A stretch of 37,353 nucleotides of DNA from the NCBI RefSeq assembly GCF_004359215.1, contig NC_090611.1, positions 483,455 through 520,807 on the forward strand, read 5' to 3'. A model generated the notes under the pieces. That model was given only the letters and a program-made list of their open reading frames with translations. It was not told where the DNA came from and ran no database searches. The position numbers and the translations under genes were made by a program. This stretch comes from Bremia lactucae. Lineage: Eukaryota; Oomycota; Peronosporomycetes; Peronosporales; Peronosporaceae. Shown piece by piece: positions 1-10,039 of the stretch; position 1 is the first letter of the stretch, and every line of letters starts with the position of its first letter.

Positions 1-41
1 AGGGGTAGCTTCAGAGTCCGCGTCAGTAGGGCATCCCGCCC

Positions 42-1169
42 CTACTGCGCTCCTGCATTTCCCGACCCCTCAGTGGTCGAGGCAGAACTCATGCGTCTCG
101 CACGCTGGTTCTTGCCATCGCCCTTTGGGAAGGGAGTCCTCTTGCTGGGCATTTTTGCCCCAGCAGGGACCCTGGCATAGCAGCGAGCCATCATATGGCC
201 GCGCTTGCCGCATTTAAAACAGACCACGTCTGCATTGCCCAACTCCATAGGAGTGGCATCTGTCCTCTCGGCCGACGGCTTATACCAAGCTGTCGCCGAG
301 GCACTGTTGTAGGATTGCTCCTCAACTAAGGCAATTTGGATTGCCTCTTCCATCGTCGACGGCACCTTTCTGAAAAGGGCCTGTCGCGATGGGCCATGCC
401 GTAGTCCGTTCATAAACGTGGGCACCTTAATGTGCTCCGGAATCGGACCTACGGTTATGGATGCGGACAGCGAGCGCATCTCTTGCACATACTCTTGCAG
501 AGATCGCTTCGCCTGTCGCGCCCCAAAGAAGCGCGCCTGAAGCAACACTTCGTTGTTCGGCGGCTGGTACATGGCGCGAATCTTATCCTTAAAGATCGCC
601 CATGAGGGGAACGCTTTTCTGTCCGCCATAAGCGCCGAGTAAGCCCACTCTGAGGCCTTACCGCGCAGATGCGACATAGCGTACGACACCATCCGGCTGT
701 CGTCCTCGATGAGCTGGGCGACACCACATTGCTCCACGGCTAAAAGCCAGTGGACAATCGTGTGCGCCGCAGTTCCATCGAACTTGGGCGGGTCCATCCG
801 AATGGGCCTCGGCTGATGCGGCCGGGCAGAGAGCATCTCAACAGTCCTGTTGAGAGCCTCGCTCCGAGCCTGCTCATGCCTCAGCTCATCCTGAGTCTGA
901 GTGACGGACTCCGCCGCAGCATGGCTCTGTGCCTCGGACGCGGCCCTCCGCTGTCCGAGCACAAATGCCTCAAACTGCTCCAACTGAGCAACATGTTGCT
1001 CAGGAGGACTACCCAGGAGCCTGGCCAGGGCTTGTTCACCAAGTCCCTGCGCCATTAGCCCTGCCACCTCCCGATGATGTTCGGAGAGGTGGGGAAAATG
1101 AGCCCAATCAATGTTGAGGCTCATCCTCACGTACACACGCAGAGATGCGGGTCGTGGGAAGGATTTCAA
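42..1169 (-). CDS. Gag polyprotein of a Ty3/Gypsy retrotransposon (family D)
   Basis: Structural (capsid/nucleocapsid) protein of an LTR retrotransposon. The 375-codon frame is open throughout. A glutamine- and alanine-rich, probably coiled-coil N-terminal part (about residues 40-115) is followed by a retrotransposon-gag-like domain (about 125-285, with a WLLAVEQ segment and a YVQEMRSL segment). One CCHC zinc knuckle, CFKCGKRGHMMARC, lies near residue 315, and the tail is basic. The first Met is at 1169, but Met16 (position 1124, MSLNIDW) looks the more natural start because gag proteins of this type commonly begin there; that choice is inference. The gene lies just inside the LTR at 1181-1733 and is read away from it. 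The frame closes 41 bases from the window edge, so protease and pol would lie outside to the left. The intact frame suggests a younger element than the one on the right side of the window. Confidence 0.88.
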   Translation of the reverse strand: MKSFPRPASLRVYVRMSLNIDWAHFPHLSEHHREVAGLMAQGLGEQALARLLGSPPEQHVAQLEQFEAFVLGQRRAASEAQSHAAAESVTQTQDELRHEQARSEALNRTVEMLSARPHQPRPIRMDPPKFDGTAAHTIVHWLLAVEQCGVAQLIEDDSRMVSYAMSHLRGKASEWAYSALMADRKAFPSWAIFKDKIRAMYQPPNNEVLLQARFFGARQAKRSLQEYVQEMRSLSASITVGPIPEHIKVPTFMNGLRHGPSRQALFRKVPSTMEEAIQIALVEEQSYNSASATAWYKPSAERTDATPMELGNADVVCFKCGKRGHMMARCYARVPAGAKMPSKRTPFPKGDGKNQRARRMSSASTTEGSGNAGAQ

Positions 1170-1178
1170 GTGCTACCA
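1168..1178 (-). other. Primer-binding site of the family D element
   Basis: Two bases inside the LTR end, the minus strand reads TGGTAGCACTT. TGG is the complement of a tRNA CCA tail. The first eight bases (TGGTAGCA) would pair with the acceptor end of a typical eukaryotic initiator Met tRNA (CUGCUACCA); the remainder differs from the animal and plant sequence. The primer identity is inference. The same site with the same 2-base spacer occurs in the family B element at 36571-36581. Confidence 0.6.
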
Positions 1179-1180
1179 AG

Positions 1181-1733
1181 TGTAGGCGGGCACGTCGTAA
1201 TGCGGCCACGCTCTACTTAGCACACACCCTAGCACAGCGAGGAAGCGGTTTGCACCTGCTTCTCTTGCGTGCAGTGAGGTAGTTGTGGTGGGCGCGCAAG
1301 CGACCTCACCCAACACACTAAGAACTCTGGTGAAGTGACGTCACGGGAGCGGTAATCCGTCTCCTCGTGCGCACTTACCAAGTAGGTAGTAAATTTCAGA
1401 CTGATTTATATTTAATAGAATTAAATACAAATACCTATTTTTACCAATTAAAATGATATCTCTATAGATATCATTTAATATGTATTGCGAGCGTATCTTT
1501 ATAGATACCTCGCGTAACTGATGACGCTAGCCGTCATCATGGATGACGCTGGGCGTCATCCCTCCTAATGTGAATGCACCCATGTGCATCACATCCACAA
1601 GGGTTGGTCACAAATGTGCACCACACCCGAGTGTTGGGTCTAATTACTATTATTTAGTAATTGACCATCCCCTTAAGTACCAAATGTACTTAACGCGGAC
1701 TGTGTAACATTAGGGCTACTTTAGCCGGTTACG
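1181..1733 (-). repeat. 5' LTR of the family D Gypsy element (copy D1)
   Basis: About 553 bp. It is nearly identical to the reverse complement of 8790-9343, which defines both ends. The inner end reads TGTAGGCGGG on the plus strand (LTR 3' end CCGCCTACA). The outer end is GGTTACG, i.e. the LTR starts CGTAACC where the other copy has TGTAACG, so the terminal TG has mutated to CG. The gag gene and primer site follow on the minus strand, making this a 5' LTR. The central 300 bp is AT-rich and packed with short inverted repeats, listed separately. Confidence 0.85.
1451..1732. repeat. Array of eight short hairpins inside LTR D1
   Basis: Consecutive inverted repeats seen on the plus strand: AAATGATATC/GATATCATTT (1451-1476, loop TCTATA); GCGAG(C)GTATC/GATACCTCGC (1487-1513, one bulge); GATGACG/CGTCATC (1520-1538); GGATGACGC/GCGTCATCC (1541-1561, loop TGG); ATGTGA(A)TGCAC/GTGCATCACAT (1568-1594); AATTACTA/TAGTAATT (1642-1662); TTAAGTAC/GTACTTAA (1673-1693); and GTAAC..GGGCTA/TAGCC..GTTAC (about 1703-1732). 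Arms are mostly perfect and 7-10 bp long, and the units barely overlap. The function is unknown. Confidence 0.8.
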
Positions 1734-2287
1734 ATTCAAGTGATGGCGCTGGTCGCGCTCGTGTTTCTACCAAAACAAAAGCGCGAATTGCAGCGATTGC
1801 ATCGGTTTAGCTATAAGGACGATAATTGCACGACGTTGTGGATAATTGGCTGTCTTGCCGTCTCCTTTATTGTGAGTACCGTTTTAAATGGATTGGCCAT
1901 TGCCCCCGCAACGTCGTGTATGGGAATTGTTGGTGGTAGTGGCTGTTAAACTCGCAAAGAGTGGTGTTAGAATGGCTCGTAGAAAACGGTGCTGCCGGAT
2001 TAGAATTGTATTTAAGTGCCGCGATCTCAAAAGCGGAGACGGCAAAAACAAGGAGGTGACTTGGTGAGTAGAACAAAGCATAGGTTGGGATATACTGAAG
2101 CATGTATGAAAATGCAAACTCGCTGTTTATAAATGCATTACCAAAGCACTCACCAAATGCTTCTTATGCATGCTTGAGCTCATCATCGTTACCAAAACGT
2201 TCGAACTCGAGCAATGCAAAACTCGTTGAATTTCACTGAAAGCAGCGAACCTTAATTTCTTTATTCTTTCTCCATTCTTTTCGTATG
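1734..2287. other. Intergenic stretch between LTR D1 and the NTPase pseudogene; nothing recognised
   Basis: About 550 bp without a convincing gene. A 69-codon GTG-initiated plus-strand frame (1740-1949) contains a short hydrophobic run, but it overlaps minus-strand frames of similar size and has no recognisable motif. The last 70 bases before 2288 are pyrimidine-rich and lie downstream of the pseudogene's stop. Confidence 0.4.
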
Positions 2288-5128
2288 TTAATGCTGTCCC
2301 GGAACATGTCCAAGCCCATCTAACGCAATATCTCGAAGCTTCTCATCCGGCATCGTTTTTAAAAGAATCACGTCTCCCCTAGTACGACACTTTTGATTAG
2401 GGCGATGACGTAAATCATTGTCGACATACGCGATGCGATTTAGACGAGACCCGAGAAAACTAGCCAAGCATTGAGCCAACTCTTCATGTAGAAATGGAAT
2501 CGTGGTACAATCCAGCGAGTTCAAACAAAACGTAAACCCCATTGTCGTCGCTTCCTCTTCAACACTTTCTTCTGATGATTCTGAATCGCAACTAAATACA
2601 TCGTTTTCATCACCAAACGATGCGTAGTGAATGAATTTCGCGGGGGTCTTTGGAGTCACCTCTCCGCTCAAATTCATGTTAATACGAATGACCTCCTGAA
2701 CCGATTCCAATCGAAGCAATTCTTCATGTGTTAATAACGGCGCTGTCGTCTTCTCATTTGTCTCTTTTGCAGCGTTTCTCTCCTTTGTTTCATCAAAAGA
2801 ACAAAATCCACTTTCGATGGAAAATTGATCGGGCACGTAAATTAAAATCATAGCCACCTTTCCATCTGATGCGACTTTTGTTTCGTCAGTCTCCATGCCC
2901 GACGCGTTATCAGACTTTGAGCAAAACATTGGAATGATTAAATTGGCTCCATCTTGGTCTCGTGGGCAAATGCCTGCAGCCCTACGCCCGAGAAAATACC
3001 ACAAAGTGTCTTCACTTGGCTCGGATTGCAACTGTACAAAGTGAGTAAATCCCATTCGCCAGTCTTTCCATTGAGCTAACCAGGACTTAAACGTTACAAG
3101 ATTCATCGCTTCGTCAAAATGCGCCACATCCTCAGAATAGATCATTTTTAATTCACACACTTGGAGCACCTCGAGAAAAGCATACACCGTTGCAAATTGA
3201 CTCCCAAACCAATGGGAACAATAATTTGTGCGACCCACATTACTTTCGTCCATGGCAAGAAGCAGCAAAACGCGAGCAACCATCACGTCAAGTCCACCAG
3301 TGTCCACTACTTCATCCAAAATCAATTTACGAAGTTGTGGCAAAATGTCGCTTTCCAGTACATTTCGATGCCTATGCCATACTCGTATTGCTCCTGAAGC
3401 AAGAACCGGATCCGACGCGTAGCTACATATACAGCCATTGTTCTCGTAAGTGACATAAGCGAGGGTTGCCATGAGATCGGCGATGGCATGCGACGCCAGT
3501 GCTGACGTCACGCGAGGACACAATCCCAATCGACAGCACATCTACGCAAGACCATAAATGCTCGTCCTATCGTACATTTCAGCTGCCCCAGCAGAAGCTT
3601 ACTTGCCGCAAAATACTCGACGTCTTCCATCGGTGGCATGTACGATTCACTAATATAAGTGCTCCACCACAACGGACGACCCATGCACAGCAACGTGAGG
3701 AATGCATTCTTTTCATAGCCAAGTACAGCCGCCTTGTACGCGGCGATAGTGTATTGTAGCTTCTCACCTTCCATGTCGTCATCCACTCCCTCTCTGGCTT
3801 CCGCAATCGGACGGTAGATCTTCGAGTTCGATGCAAACTTTTTGATACACATTTTCCAATGCGCGTCCACCGTATGCGTCAACAAAACGATGGAAAAGAG
3901 ACTTTTGAATGTTTTCTTTCATTTCGAGATGACGAATCATGCGCTATAGAAGGAGTAAAGTCGGCTATCTTTAAACTCGTGTCTATCAACACGCCAAAAA
4001 TCCCCCCATCGGCGACGATTTGGTTATCCATGAGCACAAGCGCTCGACGTAATAAACTCAAGTCGTTTACGATCCGATTTTTCATTATGATGGTGCAATC
4101 TTCATCCAGCAAATGCCTTGCTTCGTCAACCACGAGCAAGATCACTTTTTCAGCCAAAGTCCTTTGAATATCCGACGGCATTAACGCCTTCATACCGACG
4201 ACGTACGATTGAGCTTGCTTTAATTTCTTTTCGACCATGTAATCGGCCTTCTCATCTATAAACAAGTCAATCCACTCATCTTGCACGTTTTCCCAATGCT
4301 GTTCGGCATAGCGGTAAAGCGACAATAAACGAGAAACAATTAATTCCGCAGTACTTTTAGTCGAAAGCAACCAATTCCGAAGGCATGGTGTTGCCGCCGG
4401 ATACCCTGGCGACTCACGATCCCGCATGCACGCGTAGATTACTTTGAAATTCAAACTTTGGTCCGACTCCTTTCAGCCAACTTGAGCCTTGCGTACCACT
4501 TCATACAGCATTCAACTCTTGCCGAAACCAGAGTTTTGCACGACCCTCGCGTATGGAGCCTCAATGATTTCTGGTTTGTAATTCACCCAGCAACGTTGCA
4601 CGTACTGTATAAACTTGTCCTCTGCATCTCCATAATAACGCGTCTCGACAAAAGCGAAACGAAGTCGTTCCACAAAATTTAATCCATCAGGTGCCTTCAC
4701 CGGTAATTGCGCAAATCGCTTTAGTAAGGCCGTTATGGCTGCGTTTGCAACATTGGTGAATTTGTTTGCGTGAATAAAGTCATGACAGCTGCTCCGAAGG
4801 AGCCATGCGAGCCCAAATTCCATTTCCGTTTGCACCGTCTGAAGTTTTCGCGCATCGACGGCATAATTCTCGAACACAGCAGATGTCACAAACAATTTCT
4901 CCATCATTTGTGAAGCGCAGTCGGTTTGGATCATAACATCCGGATTCTCTCGTACATAGGTAACGACAGACTCGTTAACAAACGAAGCCATTTCTTCCGG
5001 ATCCAACTAGAAGATACACCATAAAATGAGGATATATACAAGCGAGTGAGAGAAGGCATCAGATACGAGACTGGGACGCATACCGGGACTGGATTGCCGT
5101 AAACGCCGAAAGCACTGGTGATGTCCAT
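2288..5128 (-). pseudogene. Decayed Crinkler-like P-loop NTPase/nuclease-fold protein (paralogue of 5396-8345)
   Basis: Colinear over its whole length with the intact gene at 5396-8345 and transcribed the opposite way. Exon 1 (ATG at 5128-5126, start MDITSAFG) is joined by a 77-bp GT-AG intron (5083-5007) to an exon beginning LDPEEMASFVNE. The frame is broken by two in-frame TGA codons, the first directly after the P-loop GFGKS and the second about 33 bp further on. Two frameshifts follow, near 3880 and near 3510-3580. The pieces read are 5006-4512, 4454-3879, 3885-3508 and 3541-2288. The Walker B-like VILLVVDEAR is retained. The nuclease-like signature of the partner gene is altered: GADLIIP has become GANLIIP, and ILVKNR has become IYVPDQ. 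The lysine-rich stretch of the partner is also missing. The head-to-head arrangement suggests an inverted duplication followed by loss of one copy. Confidence 0.85.
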
Positions 5129-5395
5129 CGGCACGAACGAGAATGCGGAAATGACGTTTCCCTAACGGGAAATCACTCGCTTAAATACGAAGGAAATAGC
5201 TCTATCTTTTGGAAAATAGTTCAATCTATCTTTTGGTTACCAAAATGAACACAACCAAAGCTCTATTATATTCAGAACATGGAATCCAATTTGTTACTAA
5301 AGACCTTGTGAATATTGGATGACTATAATTTGAGACCAAAGTTTGTAATAAAAATTCGAATAGGATATTCGAAACAAAACAAGGATACGTTTCTC
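5129..5395. promoter_or_regulatory. Shared upstream region of the divergent NTPase pair
   Basis: The 267 bp between the two start codons must hold both promoters. Visible structure: a perfect TTTCCC/GGGAAA hairpin with loop TAAC (5157-5172); a 12-bp direct repeat TCTATCTTTTGG at 5201-5212 and 5225-5236, 24 bp apart; and an AT-rich run of about 90 bp just before the right-hand ATG. No clear TATA box or oomycete initiator was recognised. Regulatory function is inferred from position only. Confidence 0.4.
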
Positions 5396-8345
5396 ATGTC
5401 AGACCACGACGTGCCCATGGACATCAATGCTAGCGGTAATTCGGACAGCTCATTACTGGTATGCTAACACGTCGCTTATGTTGTACCTCATCTGACTCGC
5501 TATTACCCCTCTCCAATGCCGAATATTTCAGCTAGACCCTAAGGAAATGGCTTCATTCGTAAACGATTCTCTCTTCAAGTTTTTACAAGACAAAAGTGAT
5601 GGTGATTTCAAAACAAACCGCCCTCCAAATGTTCTTGAGAAATTAAAATTTGTGGACCCCTTCTATTTCGAGGGATTTGCCGTCGATGCGAAAGACCTTC
5701 ATACGTGTGAAAATGAGCTAAAATTTTTTCTTAAAGGTGCTGTTTGGAAACCCTTCCGAAAATTAATCATTGAAAGCAAAGTAAGAATTTTGTTGGAGAC
5801 GGCAATGAAGGACGTGATTACGGCTTTGATGAATCAGTTTGGGCAAAAGCCTACGGTTGCGCCACAGGACGCTGAACTTGAGCGAAGACTTCGCTTCGGT
5901 TTTATGGAGACCAAGTACTTTGGTGAGGCACACAACAAATTTTGCGAGTATATGCAGCGTTGTTATCGATGCTACACATCCGACGACGTCACGGCCCCAT
6001 ACGTGACGATCGTTCAGAGCTCTGGTTTTGGTAAGACTCGGTTGCTGTATGAATTGGCACTGAAAGCACAAGGTGACTCGAAGGGCTCTGACAATTTATT
6101 TGATATAAAAGTTCTTTACACGTGCGTCCGTGAGAACAAGTCATCTGGTTTCCCGGTGGCGACACCCAAACTAAGGGAGTGGTTGATTCCTACCAAAAAG
6201 TCTGAGAAATTGATTGCTTCTCGTTTATTGTCGCTTTACCGCTATGCAGAAAAAAATTGGAATGATGTGCAAGCAGAGTGGATTGGGCTGTTCACTGATG
6301 TGGAAGCTGATACTTTTGTCCAAAAAAAATTAGCGGAAGTGCCATATTATACGAATGTCGACGCGCGGTTGGAGACAAATAAAATGAAAAATCCGGCTGG
6401 AAAAGTGATATTGCTGGTGATTGACGAAGCGAGGTCTTTGTTAAATGATCGTTCCACTATTGCAAGGAATTATGGGATAGTAAGCGACTTTCGGCTACTA
6501 CGTCGAGCTCTTGTGCTTGTTAACGAGTGCATTGGCGAGGAGGGGGGTATATTTGGAGTGCTGATAGACACGAATTCAAAAGTATCAGATCTGGCCCCTC
6601 CCCTTTCATACGACCCGGAGGCTCATAATGCCGAAGGTCTTGTTAAGGTTACGTTTCCACCGTTTGTATTGACGCACACGATGGATGCGCATTGGAAAAT
6701 GTTTAACAAGACATCTACATCGGACTCGGACACTTGTCACCCAAATGCGGAAGCCAAAGAGAAAGAAAAGGATGACATGGCAGGTGGCGAGGTACCACAC
6801 GATATCGCCGCATACAAGGCGATTGTGCTTGGAAATGAAGAGGAAGCTTTACTCGCTTTGATACGCATGGGTCGTCCGTTGTGGTGGAGCACGTACCACG
6901 ACGAATCAGTTGGCACAATTGATCTATTGCAGTCTGTTAAGATGGTCGTCCTCCTAGCAGCGAAAAAGCTTCTGCTTGGAACATATCCCGATGGAACAGC
7001 ATACAATGAGACGACCATGTATGGTGTTGCGTCGATGCTTTGCCGCTTGGGAGAACGTCCTTATATGACGTCGGCGCTAGCGTCACAGGCTGTCGCCGAT
7101 TTCATGGCTATACTTGCCTATGTAAATTTTGAGAAGGATGGCTATCTCAGTAGCTATGCGTCGGATCCAGTTCTTGCTCTAGGTGCGATGAAAGTATGGT
7201 ATACCATCGAGGATGGACTTGCAAAGTACATTTTGCCCCAACTTCGTAAATTGATTTTGGATGAGGCAGTGGACACAGGTGGAATTGGCGAGATGGTTGC
7301 TCGCATTTTGCTGCTTCTTGCGATGGACAAATGTGCATTTGATGGCAAATCGTACAAGAGCTTTAATCTGAAAGCTCAATTCGTGCCAGTGTATTCTTTT
7401 CTGGCAGTGCTACAAGTGTGTGAATTGGAACCAATAAGTTCTAAGAAAACGGCAGGCTCGAAAAAAATGAAGAATCTTTCAATTTTCAAGTCCTGGATAT
7501 ATCGATGGAAAGACTGGCGAATGGGTTTTACTCACTTTGTGCAGTTGCAAGTAGAGCCAAATGAAGACACTTTGTGGTATTTGCTGGGGCGTCGAGCTGC
7601 TGGTATTTTCCCCCGGAACCAAAATGGAGCCGATCTAATCATTCCGATGTTTTGCTCAAAGTCAGACAACGCGTCATGCATGGAGATCGACGAAACGAGA
7701 AATGCATCGGATGGAATGGTGTCTATGATTTTAATTCTGGTTAAAAACCGATTTCCAACAGATAGTGAGTTCAACGAGTCGGTGACACGGAAACTTTCTC
7801 CTAAATATGTGTTTAAAAGCAAGACCAAAAAGAGAAACAAGAATAAAAAGAGGAAAGCTGCAAAGAAGACTGTGGCTCAACCTTCTACCTCGGAACAGGA
7901 GAACCCGCTTCGAATGAAATCGGTCCAGGACGTCATTCGCATATACGTGAATTTGGGTGAAAAAACGACTCCAAGGACTCCCGCTAAATTCATTTATTAC
8001 GCATCAATTGCTGACGAATACGCTAATTCAGGTTACGATTCAGAAAGAACAAAGGAGTGCGTACGAGAGCAAACGGCAAAATTGGGGTTTACGTTTTGTT
8101 TCAACTCTATGGGCTGTGACACATACCCGTTTCTTACTAAAAAGCTGGCGCAATGCTTGGCCAATTTTATCGAGTCTCGTTGGAATCCCATCGAGCTTGT
8201 GGACGGCGATTTAAATCGTCGCCGCACCGCTACAGATAGCAATAAAAAAAGCAACGCGATTTCTTCAAATGTGCTGCCGGATGATGTGCTTAAAGTGATG
8301 GCGTCCGAAGGGCTAGTGGATCCACCAGGAGAGAAAAGAAAGTAA
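5396..8345 (+). CDS. Crinkler-like P-loop NTPase with C-terminal PD-(D/E)XK-like domain, no LFLAK header
   Basis: Spliced CDS 5396-5458 plus 5532-8345, 958 residues. Exon 1 encodes MSDHDVPMDINASGNSDSSLL; a 73-bp GTATGC..TTTCAG intron in phase 0 leads to LDPKEMASF. The broken paralogue has the same exon structure, so ATG 5396 is preferred over ATG 5547. Walker A is SSGFGKTRLL (residues about 184-193) and the Walker B-like strand is VILLVIDEAR (about 312-321). GADLIIP (Asp722) followed by MILILVKNR (Lys759) matches the D...xxK core seen in the nuclease-fold part of Crinkler-type NTPase-REase proteins. A lysine/arginine cluster near residue 785 (KKRNKNKKRK) looks like a nuclear localisation signal. 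There is no signal peptide and no LxLFLAK motif, so it is not a classical secreted CRN effector. It could be an ancestral-type cytoplasmic/nuclear member or another STAND-like NTPase family. The family call is by motif only. The gene lies between inverted retrotransposon LTRs. Confidence 0.72.
5459..5531 (+). other. Phase-0 intron of the NTPase gene
   Basis: 73 bp, begins GTATGC and ends TTTCAG, with CTAAC-type branch-point-like sequence close to the 5' end. Removal joins the codon CTG to CTA and gives an uninterrupted frame. A 77-bp intron at the equivalent place in the paralogue (5083-5007, GTATGC..TTCTAG) supports it. Confidence 0.75.
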
Positions 8346-8789
8346 GTTTTTTTTTGGCGAGTAAGGGAGTCAAGGGCTACCGTATCTACCGGGACAGAGA
8401 GAAAGCAAGCGTACAAGCGTATGATAGCGAGTAAGGGAATGAAGGGCTGGCTTGGTTTCGTTGTAGGTCCCATTGAATAGCTATTTCGATTGCGTTCTTT
8501 TAGTCGTGACTTTGCTGGATCTTTATTTGCTCGTTTAAACACAACTAAGCTTTCTGCCTACTGGTTTTTGCATTGTATACAATAATTATGCGTCTTAAAG
8601 AAGAGCCTCCGAATCATGTGTTTTTTCACAATACTCTCGATATTGGCGTGCTAAAATCATTGGGAGCTCCATTTGAGATAAAAGAGATATCGCATCACAT
8701 GGTTACTCCCATGCCCACATGAAAAGAGCTGTGTATCTACTCGCGGTGAAATTTTCGATGCAGAGATATAACAAACTTCCTACCGAATT
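8346..8789. other. 3' flank of the NTPase gene; no gene seen
   Basis: Directly after the stop lies a T-run. An imperfect direct repeat of about 23 bp follows: GCGAGTAAGGGAGTCAAGGG near 8357 and GCGAGTAAGGGAATGAAGGG near 8429. A 169-codon minus-strand frame reaches in from the NTPase gene but shows no motif. No polypurine tract precedes the LTR at 8790, so that LTR does not look like the 3' end of an element filling this space. Confidence 0.4.
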
Positions 8790-9343
8790 TGTAACGGGCT
8801 AAGGTTGCCCTAATGTCACACTGTCCCCATTAAGTACATTTGGTACTTAAGGGGATGGTCAATTGCTAAATAATAGTAATTAGACCCAACACTCGGGTGT
8901 GGTGCACGTTTGTGACCAACCCTTGTGGATGTGATGCACATGGGTGCATTCACATTAGGAGGGATGACGCCCAGCGTCATCCATGATGATGGCTAGCGTC
9001 ATCAGTTACGCGAGGTATCTATAAAGATACGCTCGCAATACATATTAAATGATATCTATAGAGATAACATTATAATTGGTAAAAATAGGTATTTGTATTT
9101 AATTCTATTAAATATAAATCAGTCTGAAAATTACTACCTACTTGGTAAGTGCGCACGAGGAGACGGATTACCGCTCCCGTGACGACACTTTACCAGAGTT
9201 CTTAGTGTGTTGGGTGAGGTCGCTTGCGCGCCCACCACAACTACCTCACTGCACGCAAGAGAAGCAGGTGCAAACCGCTTCCTCGCTGTGCTAGGGTGTG
9301 TGCTTATGTAGAGCGTGGCCGCATTACGACGTGCCCGCCTACA
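8790..9343 (+). repeat. Inverted copy of the family D LTR (D2), probably solo
   Basis: 554 bp from TGTAACGGGC to CGCCTACA, in the opposite orientation to copy D1 and differing from it at a modest number of positions. No primer site follows at 9344, where the TGGTAGCA motif is absent, and no polypurine tract precedes it, so it is most simply a solo LTR or a fragment. The flanking 5-mers GAATT and TCGTT do not match, so no target-site duplication is visible. The hairpin array of D1 is present, with some arms damaged (for example GATATCTATAGAGATAACA). Immediately downstream is truncated family B DNA. Confidence 0.85.
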
Positions 9344-10039
9344 TCGTTAAAGACGTCACACCTTTCCCTTGGCAAAGGTCACTGTCGTGTGACACAGTAA
9401 TTGTAGTCAATTTAATAACGGACACCTCTATCCCGATGTAAAACAGATGGTGGATTGGTACATACCACATCTTGGAATTCCTTAATCAAGGAATAAAATG
9501 GATCCGTACGATCTTTAAGGATCGATGACCCACTCCGCGCACTTAATGCAGATTTTGTATCATTAAAGGCAGCTTCGATCAGAAGTGGCGATGAGCTTAA
9601 CTAATGCGTAGGTCAAATGACCACCATCTCAGATAAGTCGCCAGCCATTAAGGCTCGGCCGCACTCACTCGGGGGGCTTAGACGTGCCACTCCACATATC
9701 TCAGGGATATTATACCCTTGATGACTCGGCCTTAGGCGACAATGCTTTTAGCATTCAGTGAATCGTTATTACAACGAGTGTCGCACGTCGGAGTACGTGC
9801 CGTTCCACTTACTTCTGCTGTGTTGGGCTCAGAATTAATGTTTTTAACATTTGAGTTTACTAACTCAGACATGCCAATGTCAAAAACACTGACAAACTCA
9901 TTCAATGATCCGCGCCAATAGCGCTTTTGTTGCCTAGCAGAGGTGGGATCATGACTCTCCAAAACTTTGTTAGGAACATTGCGCGTGGCGCCCTAGGTCT
10001 TAGACCTCCAATCGATCCATGGCTTATGGTGTTCTAACC

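Noticed and set aside
1451..1732. Hairpin array as a possible CRISPR-like array
   Set aside because: The repeats differ from each other in sequence, spacing is irregular, the host is a eukaryote and no cas genes are present.
1740..1949. 69-codon plus-strand frame with a hydrophobic run
   Set aside because: GTG start, no motif, and overlapped by minus-strand frames of equal length; not supportable as a gene.
8790..9343. LTR D2 as the 3' LTR of an element carrying the NTPase genes
   Set aside because: No polypurine tract precedes it, no primer site follows, and the two D LTRs are inverted rather than direct, so they do not bound one element.
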